A stretch of DNA of 14,431 bases from CAUUFM01 sp041844335 (lineage in GTDB: Bacteria; Bacillota; Clostridia; Lachnospirales; Lachnospiraceae): NCBI GenBank assembly GCA_041844335.1, contig JBGZAX010000009.1, positions 1 to 14,431 of the forward strand, given 5' to 3'. The notes under the pieces were generated by a model, which was not told the origin of the DNA, searched no databases, and saw only the letters and a program-made list of their open reading frames with translations. A program made the position numbers and the translations under genes. This document shows positions 6,130 to 12,406 of the stretch, piece after piece. Numbering within the stretch: the first letter of the stretch is position 1; each line of letters begins with the position of its first letter.

Positions 6130-7620
6130 TCATAGATACTCAAAAAAATTCTTTACAATTTCACCCCTGTCAAGCACTAAATTATGCAGAATTTTCTTGT
6201 TTTTAAGTGACTTAATTGCATAAGGAACACTTGTAGCGGTTAATTTTGCTATCTCATCAATCAAAGTAAAATCATCTTTTTTTGCATCATAATTATCAAA
6301 ACAGCTTTCATAAACCACCCTGAAAAACTTGTAAAAGCTGGCAGTAGATGCAATTATTGTATGAGCATTGTCCAAGGTCTTATGCCTGTACTTTTCATAA
6401 ACACAGGAGGCAACGGCGGTGTGAGGATCAATCACATATTCATACTTGTCATAAACCCTTTTGATCTCCCTTTTTACCTCAATCTCGTTTGCAAAATCCG
6501 CGTAAAAATCACCTAATGAATTTCTGATTTTATCATTTACAGTGTAGCTCCCCTTAGTCTTAAGGCTCTGCATACAATCTGATATATAATCAGCATCATT
6601 TCCACTCATATGATACAACAACCTTTCAAGATTGCTCGACACCAAGATATCCATAGACGGAGAAACGGTTGTAAAAAATTCCCTATTTTTATCATAAACA
6701 CCTCTGTTAAAAAAGTCGGTCAAAACGTTATTTTCATTAGAGGCACAGATAAGCTTATTTATTGGAAGACCCATTTCTCCGGCATAATAAGCGGCTAAAA
6801 TATTTCCGAAATTTCCAGTAGGCACACAAATATTCACACTCTCACCATTATTTATCCGCCCGTCATTCAAAAGTCTTAAATAACTGTAAAAATAATAAAC
6901 TATCTGAGGTACCAGTCTGCCGATATTTATAGAATTGGCACTGCTGAAAATATATCCTCTGCTCTTAAGCTCTCGTTTTATATTACTGTCGGACAAAATC
7001 TGCTTTACGGCACCCTGTGCATCATCAAAATTGCCATTTATCCCAATAACCTTCGTATTTTTGCCCTCCTGAGTTATCATCTGCAATTTTTGAATATTAC
7101 TAACACCGTCCTTCGGATAATACACCATAATATCAATATTATCCATATCGGCAAAGCCTTCAAGTGCCGCCTTACCGGTATCGCCCGATGTTGCGGCAAG
7201 AATAAGTATCTTTTCCTTAAGACCGTTTTTTTTCATAGCGACTGTCATTAAATAAGGCAAAATTGAAAGCGCCATATCCTTAAATGCAAGCGTTTTTCCA
7301 TGAAAAAGCTCTAAATAGCTGACATTATCAAAGGTCTTTATCCCAATCGTTCCCTCATCAAATTTCTTATCATTATACGCATTTGATACGCAATAATCAA
7401 TTTCTTTTTCAGAAAAATCAACAAAAAGACTGCCAAGTAAAAAACCTGCCAATCCTTTATAATCCTGATTTTTAAGTTCCGAAAATGACAAATCAATCTT
7501 AGGTAAATAAGATGGTACAAAAAGTCCCCCGTCCTTTGCTATACCGTTTATTATGGCGGCAGCTGCAGAAACGGAAACCCCCTCCTTATCCCTGGTGCTT
7601 GAATACATAATATCAGACAT
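6130..7620 (-). CDS. thrC: Threonine synthase (long form)
   Basis: PLP enzyme converting O-phospho-L-homoserine to L-threonine, the last step of threonine synthesis, in the cytosol. The 496-residue length and the N-terminal YSSTRDKEGVSVSAA / DGGLFVP features match the longer ThrC type found in proteobacteria and many clostridia. The PLP lysine is Lys114 in HGKTLAFKD (107-115); the phosphate-binding loop is AATSGDTGK (142-150); SSANSINIGRL and VPTGNFGN further along are typical of the family. The ATG has AGGAGA upstream. It begins only 13 bases after rpoZ, so it is likely transcribed from the remA promoter and ended by the hairpin near 6007-6033. No leader, T-box or attenuator lies directly before it, so threonine control is not visible here. 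Confidence 0.95.
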   Translation of the reverse strand: MSDIMYSSTRDKEGVSVSAAAAIINGIAKDGGLFVPSYLPKIDLSFSELKNQDYKGLAGFLLGSLFVDFSEKEIDYCVSNAYNDKKFDEGTIGIKTFDNVSYLELFHGKTLAFKDMALSILPYLMTVAMKKNGLKEKILILAATSGDTGKAALEGFADMDNIDIMVYYPKDGVSNIQKLQMITQEGKNTKVIGINGNFDDAQGAVKQILSDSNIKRELKSRGYIFSSANSINIGRLVPQIVYYFYSYLRLLNDGRINNGESVNICVPTGNFGNILAAYYAGEMGLPINKLICASNENNVLTDFFNRGVYDKNREFFTTVSPSMDILVSSNLERLLYHMSGNDADYISDCMQSLKTKGSYTVNDKIRNSLGDFYADFANEIEVKREIKRVYDKYEYVIDPHTAVASCVYEKYRHKTLDNAHTIIASTASFYKFFRVVYESCFDNYDAKKDDFTLIDEIAKLTATSVPYAIKSLKNKKILHNLVLDRGEIVKNFFEYL

Positions 7621-7633
7621 AATCTCTCCTAAA

Positions 7634-7882
7634 TCAACCTACGATTTTTACCTCTCCGTTTTCAATCTCTTCAACAGCCACGGATAACGCCTTTTTCTCA
7701 ACGCCGTTTTTCTTACAGTCAGCAGCCTGAGCCAATTCTTCACTCTTCCTGTCATCAACTATCTGTCTTGCCCTCTTTGCGGTAGCGTGAACAATAGAAT
7801 ATCTACTGATTACTAATGGATTATCCTTATCGGCTCCCTCATTTGCAAGCTTAATTAAATCAGTATAAGATGGATGTAACAT
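7634..7882 (-). CDS. rpoZ: RNA polymerase omega subunit
   Basis: Small subunit that helps fold and hold the beta-prime subunit in RNA polymerase. The 82 residues show the family start MLHPSYTDLI and the core helix SRYSIVHATAKRARQI (26-41), followed by an acidic C-terminal tail with AVEEIENGEVKI. Length is within the usual firmicute range. It follows gmk by 22 bases, with GGGAGG before the ATG, and precedes thrC by 13 bases. The gmk-rpoZ order is conserved across firmicutes and strengthens the call for so short a gene. Confidence 0.95.
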   Translation of the reverse strand: MLHPSYTDLIKLANEGADKDNPLVISRYSIVHATAKRARQIVDDRKSEELAQAADCKKNGVEKKALSVAVEEIENGEVKIVG

Positions 7883-7904
7883 AAATTTCCTCCCCTATTT
7901 TATA

Positions 7905-8528
7905 TCAAACCTTGTCTAACTCGTTCTTGATTTCATCCAAGAACTCCTCGTTAAATTTCGTTTTATGCTTGTGTGCGCAAACAATGGAATGCATATCCTC
8001 GACCGCAAAATCAAGATTGTCATTGACCAAAATATAATCATAATATCTTGCATACTTGAGCTCTTCCTTGGAACGATCAAATCTCTCCTTTAAGCTATTC
8101 TCATCCTCCGTCGCCCTATTTTTGAGTCTGTCCTTAAGCTTAGCTATACTTGGCGGCATCACAAAAATCGTTACGGCATCATTATAAAGCTCCTTTATCT
8201 TCTTCGCTCCGACAACCTCTATCTCCAAAATGACGTTCTTCCCCGCCTGCAGCATATTTTCAACATAAACCTTCGGAGTCCCATAATAATTATCCACGTA
8301 TCTTGCATACTCTATCAGATCGCCGTTTTTTATCATCTCTTCAAACTCCGCCTCGGTTTTAAAGAAATAATGCATACCGTACACTTCGTTTACTCTGGGC
8401 TTTCTGGTGGTAGCCGAAACCGAAACCACATATCCGTCATATCTGTTAATCAATTCACTAACTATAGTTCCTTTTCCGCAACCGGAAAAGCCTGAAACTA
8501 TTATCAAGTTTCCTTTATTATCAAACAT
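7905..8528 (-). CDS. gmk: Guanylate kinase
   Basis: Phosphorylates GMP (and dGMP) to GDP using ATP, in cytosolic purine nucleotide supply. The 207 residues match the family. The P-loop SGFSGCGKGT (12-21) has Phe and Cys where SGPSGAGKGT is common. GMP-binding features follow: SATTRKPR (38-45), GMHYFF (51-56) and the NGDLIEYARYVDNYYGTP segment (68-85). The mobile lid lies around RLKNRATEDENSLKERF. The ATG is preceded by AGGAG and lies 18 bases after remA. Co-transcription with remA and rpoZ is the usual firmicute arrangement. Confidence 0.97.
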   Translation of the reverse strand: MFDNKGNLIIVSGFSGCGKGTIVSELINRYDGYVVSVSATTRKPRVNEVYGMHYFFKTEAEFEEMIKNGDLIEYARYVDNYYGTPKVYVENMLQAGKNVILEIEVVGAKKIKELYNDAVTIFVMPPSIAKLKDRLKNRATEDENSLKERFDRSKEELKYARYYDYILVNDNLDFAVEDMHSIVCAHKHKTKFNEEFLDEIKNELDKV

Positions 8529-8546
8529 ATCCTGATTCTCCTAAAT

Positions 8547-8825
8547 CTACTCTTCCTCAAATCCTTCTGGTTGCTGCATATCAGGTGAAAATTGATCCAT
8601 ATTAAACCTCTTTGCTAAAGTGTCCGGCTGTAATGCCGATAAAACACACACATTATCCTCCAAGCAAAGAGCAGACTTCGTCTTTCTGCCTGCTGTAGCA
8701 TCAAACAGCCGTCCCTGTTCTTTGTACAGCTGTATCATTCTTTTAACCGGAGCCGCATCGGTCCAAAGAATAGCTAACAGCTTCTCCGAATTTACACAGT
8801 TTCCAAATCCAACATTTACTATCAT
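8547..8825 (-). CDS. remA: RemA/DUF370 family DNA-binding regulator
   Basis: Matches the DUF370 family; in B. subtilis RemA is an oligomeric DNA-binding activator of biofilm matrix and osmoprotection genes. Visible family features are the start IVNVGFGN, the APVKRM segment (about 25-30), DATAGRKTKS and a VLSALQPDTLAKRF ending. The gene gives 92 residues, with a Glu/Gln-rich tail after the conserved core (residues about 75-92). The segment before APVKR reads AILWTDA where RemA proteins commonly have IVSPES or similar, so the copy is somewhat divergent and its targets cannot be assumed. ATG with AGGAG just upstream. First gene of a unit with its own promoter; followed by gmk and rpoZ. Confidence 0.88.
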   Translation of the reverse strand: MIVNVGFGNCVNSEKLLAILWTDAAPVKRMIQLYKEQGRLFDATAGRKTKSALCLEDNVCVLSALQPDTLAKRFNMDQFSPDMQQPEGFEEE

Positions 8826-8851
8826 GTTATCTCCTAAATTTAATATTTTTT

Positions 8852-8880
8852 ATTATAAAATATTTATTAATTATAGTCAA
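8852..8880 (-). promoter_or_regulatory. Near-consensus sigma-A promoter of remA-gmk-rpoZ-thrC
   Basis: Minus strand -35 TTGACT (8875-8880), 17-base spacer, -10 TATAAT (8852-8857). Transcription would start near 8845, about 20 bases before the remA ATG. The -35 box lies inside the last codons of the upstream Lit-like gene (stop at 8867-8869), so the two units overlap physically. Confidence 0.85.
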
Positions 8881-9562
8881 CTTTTTTTGCCTTACTCAAA
8901 AGATAAAATACGAATATCTCTATCAGCATAGATACTAAATATAAGATAATAATCAAAACGGCAGATTCAAAAAACAGCTCCTGCGGCAATATGTTTATCA
9001 TAAGATCCGTTTCAGGGTCAAAAAGCCACTTATCATTATTAAAGACTATCTTATGAAATAATATAAAAGCCCTATCAAAATCCGTCCAAGATAACAATCC
9101 TACTATCATCTGTATAAAAAACAAAATAAAAATAGATCTATATGCCGTTTTAAATACAGCGTTCATGTGATGTTTAAATGCAGTAAACAAAAGTACTAAA
9201 ATAGCTGAAATCATAAGAAAAAGAACATTTCTTAATCTTAGTAAGCCTATAAAAATATCTCTTACCTCTCCCATATGAAAGATATCCTGTTCATTAAAAA
9301 ATGGCGAAATTTTTCCATCTATCTCCACTTCTATTTGTAAATCTCGCTCTTTTCCTATAAGATAGCGCATCAAATGCACTCCGACCCTGTCAAGGTCCTC
9401 CTTTTTTATAGGAGGAATATTATTCATAACAGCATATCTTTCAAATCTCTTAGGCAAAAAATCATTATCAGCATATAAAACTGTTTGACAGATAGTAAAC
9501 AATGTAGTCAAAACTACTGCAATTCCAAGCAGCACACCTACTATTCTATTAAAAATTTTCAT
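8867..9562 (-). CDS. TIGR01906/DUF1461 membrane protein, Lit-like
   Basis: Integral membrane protein of 231 residues in the DUF1461 family. This family includes Lit, the lipoprotein intramolecular transacylase of some firmicutes, which moves an acyl chain from the diacylglyceryl group to the lipoprotein N-terminus. Four membrane segments are visible at about 5-27, 110-128, 143-158 and 199-222, with a long extracytoplasmic segment between the first two. Family motifs: FNEQDIFHM (89-97, His96) and FHKIVFNNDKWLFDPETD (169-186, His170), then ILPQELFF (191-198). His96 and His170 may correspond to the His pair proposed as catalytic in Lit; that alignment is my inference. It starts 12 bases after pcrA with no clear Shine-Dalgarno site, suggesting coupled translation. 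The family also contains proteins of unknown role. Confidence 0.85.
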   Translation of the reverse strand: MKIFNRIVGVLLGIAVVLTTLFTICQTVLYADNDFLPKRFERYAVMNNIPPIKKEDLDRVGVHLMRYLIGKERDLQIEVEIDGKISPFFNEQDIFHMGEVRDIFIGLLRLRNVLFLMISAILVLLFTAFKHHMNAVFKTAYRSIFILFFIQMIVGLLSWTDFDRAFILFHKIVFNNDKWLFDPETDLMINILPQELFFESAVLIIILYLVSMLIEIFVFYLLSKAKKVDYN

Positions 9563-9574
9563 AAATACAAAAGC

Positions 9575-11815
9575 TCAAATTTTTGAAAGCTTGGCAAAGC
9601 CTGCCAGTAATATTCTCCTGCCGGCATTGTCAAAATCAACCGTTACCTGATAATCTCTGCCTATATCGGTAATATCCGACACCTCTCCTTGTCCGTACTT
9701 CATATGTCTCACCCTATCTCCCACGGAATAATCAGGCAGTTTTTTTTCCAATTTATTGCCGTTTGGCTTAATTTGTTGCAAAAATACGGAGCTTTTTATC
9801 TTATTTTTAACAAAAGCGTTTTCATTTTTTATGACCTGCCTACTGCCTGAAAAGGAAACATCAACCTGTCCTACAGGTCCCATTTTATTAAGCATCTTTA
9901 TAGGTATTTCTTCAATGAAACATGAAGGCTTGCCGTAAATTGTCTGCCCGTTCACTATTCTTCTGTTGGCAGAAGTCAATTTTAAAATCCTCTTGGCTCT
10001 TGTAATTCCGACATAGCAAAGACGTCTTTCCTCCTCAAGTTCTTTTTCATCTCCGCTATCTATTGAAAAATAGCTTGGAAACATTCCCTGCTCCATACCT
10101 GTTAAATAGACCCTGTCAAACTCCAATCCCTTAGAGCCGTGCAATGTCATCATAACAATATAATCATCATCAACCAGGTTATCAATATCGGAAATAAGAG
10201 CAACATCCTCTAAAAAGCCTGACAATAAGGCTATCCCGTCGACATCCGTATTTTCGTCATAGTCAAATGCCTTTGATAAAAGCTCTCCTATATTTTCTAT
10301 TCTGCCGTTCGCTTCATCAGTCATTTCCGCCTCAAGCTCTCTGATATATCCGGTCTTTTCGCAGATAAATTCTATTAAGTCCTTAACCTTGGAACTTTGC
10401 GCCGTTTTTCTGAAGCCCTCTATAAGAACACAAAAATCATTTATAAGCTTTGCAGTCTTAGAAGAAATCTCAGGAATTTCATCTGCCGCCATCATAGCCT
10501 GATAAAGACTTAGATTATTGGCGACAGAAAAATCAATCAGCTTTGCTATGGTGGTAGCCCCTATTCCTCTTTTCGGTACATTTACTATTCTTTGCAACGA
10601 AACATCATCGAACTGATTAACCAAAACTCTTAAATATGCCAAAATATCCTTTATTTCAGCACGTGCATAAAAATTTACACCGCCTATAAGCCTGTATGGA
10701 ATATTGTAAAACACAGCCTTTTCCTCAAACAGACGCGACTGACTGTTTGCCCTGTAAAGAATGGCGAAATCACTGTATTTACACTCATTTTTCGCAACTA
10801 AATCTCTGATTTCTCTAATCACAAAATTCGCCTCGTCATAACCCGTTTCAAACTGCCAGAACTCAGGCAAATTGCCCGTTTTGTTATCAGTCCACAGTCT
10901 TTTATCCTTTCTTGCGGTATTATGAGCCACCACGGCATTTGCACAATCAAGTATCTGAGATGTGGAACGATAGTTTTGCTCAAGCTTTATTATCCTTGTG
11001 TTTTCAAAATGCTTTTCAAAATTCAGGATATTTGCAATGTTGGCTCCCCTAAATCTGTATATGGATTGGTCATCATCACCCACAACACATAAGTTATTAT
11101 GACTTGCCAAAAGTCTAATCAGCTCGAACTGAGAATTATTTGTATCCTGATACTCATCAACCATTATATATTTAAATCTATCTGCATAATATTCTCTGAT
11201 ATCTTCATTATTTTGCAAAAGCTCTACCGTTTTCAGAATTAAATCATCAAAATCAAGCGCATTGTTTTGTCTCAATTTTTTCTGATACTCCTTATAAATA
11301 AGATCCATATTTCTATCTATATCGGAATCATATCCGAATTCTATTTTATCGGAGGCGCTTTTTACCCTATTTTTTTTACCGGAAATGTTGCTTAAAATGG
11401 AGCGCTCTTTATAAACCTTAGGGTCTAAATCAAGCTTTTTTATACATGCCTTAACTACAGCCTTGGCATCGGTGGTGTCATAAATGGTAAAGTCACGTCC
11501 ATATCCCAGCCTGTCAATATCTCGTCTTAAAAATCTTACGCAGGCAGAGTGAAATGTGGATACAAAGACGGAATTCATATCATCATTAAGGATTCTTGCC
11601 ACTCTTTCTTTCATTTCCTTAGCAGCTTTATTGGTAAAGGTAATCGCCATAATATTATAAGGTCTAACTCCCTCCTCAATAAGCATAGCAATTCTTCTGG
11701 TAATAACACTTGTTTTCCCACTTCCTGCTCCCGCTAAAATAAGAAGCGGACCGTCCTTATGGAAGACCGCTTCTCTTTGCATATCATTCAAGCCTTTTAT
11801 GATATCATTAATCAT
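9575..11815 (-). CDS. pcrA: ATP-dependent DNA helicase PcrA/UvrD
   Basis: Superfamily 1A 3'-5' helicase acting in repair, replication-fork and transcription-coupled processes. At 746 residues it is full length. Motifs in order: N-terminal LNDMQREAV (Q motif), AGAGSGKT (28-35, Walker A), TFTNKAAKEM (59-68), TFHS (87-90), DEYQDTN (Walker B), GDDDQSIYRFRGA, EQNYRST, LHGSKGLEF, and VGITRAKR (motif VI). The C-terminus after a variable linker forms a Tudor-like module (YSVGDRVRHMKYGQG to the end) that in PcrA/UvrD proteins contacts RNA polymerase. The ATG lies two bases after the efp stop codon; AAGGGTG inside the efp end is the only ribosome site, so translation is likely coupled to efp. Confidence 0.97.
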   Translation of the reverse strand: MINDIIKGLNDMQREAVFHKDGPLLILAGAGSGKTSVITRRIAMLIEEGVRPYNIMAITFTNKAAKEMKERVARILNDDMNSVFVSTFHSACVRFLRRDIDRLGYGRDFTIYDTTDAKAVVKACIKKLDLDPKVYKERSILSNISGKKNRVKSASDKIEFGYDSDIDRNMDLIYKEYQKKLRQNNALDFDDLILKTVELLQNNEDIREYYADRFKYIMVDEYQDTNNSQFELIRLLASHNNLCVVGDDDQSIYRFRGANIANILNFEKHFENTRIIKLEQNYRSTSQILDCANAVVAHNTARKDKRLWTDNKTGNLPEFWQFETGYDEANFVIREIRDLVAKNECKYSDFAILYRANSQSRLFEEKAVFYNIPYRLIGGVNFYARAEIKDILAYLRVLVNQFDDVSLQRIVNVPKRGIGATTIAKLIDFSVANNLSLYQAMMAADEIPEISSKTAKLINDFCVLIEGFRKTAQSSKVKDLIEFICEKTGYIRELEAEMTDEANGRIENIGELLSKAFDYDENTDVDGIALLSGFLEDVALISDIDNLVDDDYIVMMTLHGSKGLEFDRVYLTGMEQGMFPSYFSIDSGDEKELEEERRLCYVGITRAKRILKLTSANRRIVNGQTIYGKPSCFIEEIPIKMLNKMGPVGQVDVSFSGSRQVIKNENAFVKNKIKSSVFLQQIKPNGNKLEKKLPDYSVGDRVRHMKYGQGEVSDITDIGRDYQVTVDFDNAGRRILLAGFAKLSKI

Positions 11816-11817
11816 TA

Positions 11818-12375
11818 TTACACCCTTGACATATACTCACCCGTACGAGTATCTATCTTTATCTTGTTTCCCTGATCCACGAATAAGGGCACGGCAACCT
11901 GAGCTCCGGTTTCCACTATAGCAGGCTTAGTAGCTCCCTGAGCCGTGTCTCCCTTAAATCCCGGCTCCGTTTCCGTAATTTCAAGCTCTACAAATAAAGG
12001 CGGCTCTATTGCAAATACCTTTCCGTTTACCGAACAAACCTTTACCGTTTCATTTTCCTTAACAAACTTCAACGAATCTCCTACAGTTTCAGCGTTTAAT
12101 GCTATTTGCTCATAGCTTTCATTGTTCATAAAATGAAACAACTCTCCGTCCGTATATAAATACTGCATATCCACTCTTTCAATTATCGCAGAATCAAACT
12201 TTTCAGTAGGTCTAAATGAACGCTCTACAACTCCTCCGTTGATTATATCCTTAAACTTTGTTCTTACAAATGCTGCTCCTTTTCCGGGCTTTACGTGCTG
12301 AAATTCAAGTATTTGACACACCTTTCCCTCAACTACTATTGTAAGACCGTTCTTAAAATCTCCTGCTGTTACCAT
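11818..12375 (-). CDS. efp: Translation elongation factor P
   Basis: Binds stalled ribosomes between the P and E sites and relieves arrest at polyproline stretches. The 185 residues match the three-domain family: an N-terminal KOW-like domain (1-65) and two OB domains. Lys32 sits at the tip loop HVKPGKGAAF (27-36), the position that is post-translationally modified in many bacteria; no modification gene is present here. EITETEPGFKGDTAQG and TRTGEYMSRV near the C-terminus are highly typical. AAGGAGG lies before the ATG. It follows the chemoreceptor gene by 31 bases, too short for an independent promoter outside that gene, and leads directly into pcrA. Confidence 0.97.
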   Translation of the reverse strand: MVTAGDFKNGLTIVVEGKVCQILEFQHVKPGKGAAFVRTKFKDIINGGVVERSFRPTEKFDSAIIERVDMQYLYTDGELFHFMNNESYEQIALNAETVGDSLKFVKENETVKVCSVNGKVFAIEPPLFVELEITETEPGFKGDTAQGATKPAIVETGAQVAVPLFVDQGNKIKIDTRTGEYMSRV

Positions 12376-12406
12376 AAGTTCCTCCTTGATTTTTAATTAA
12401 TTTATC

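Noticed and set aside
12376..12406. Independent promoter directly before efp
   Set aside because: Only 31 bases separate the genes and the best boxes that can be drawn match poorly; an internal promoter further inside the chemoreceptor gene cannot be excluded.
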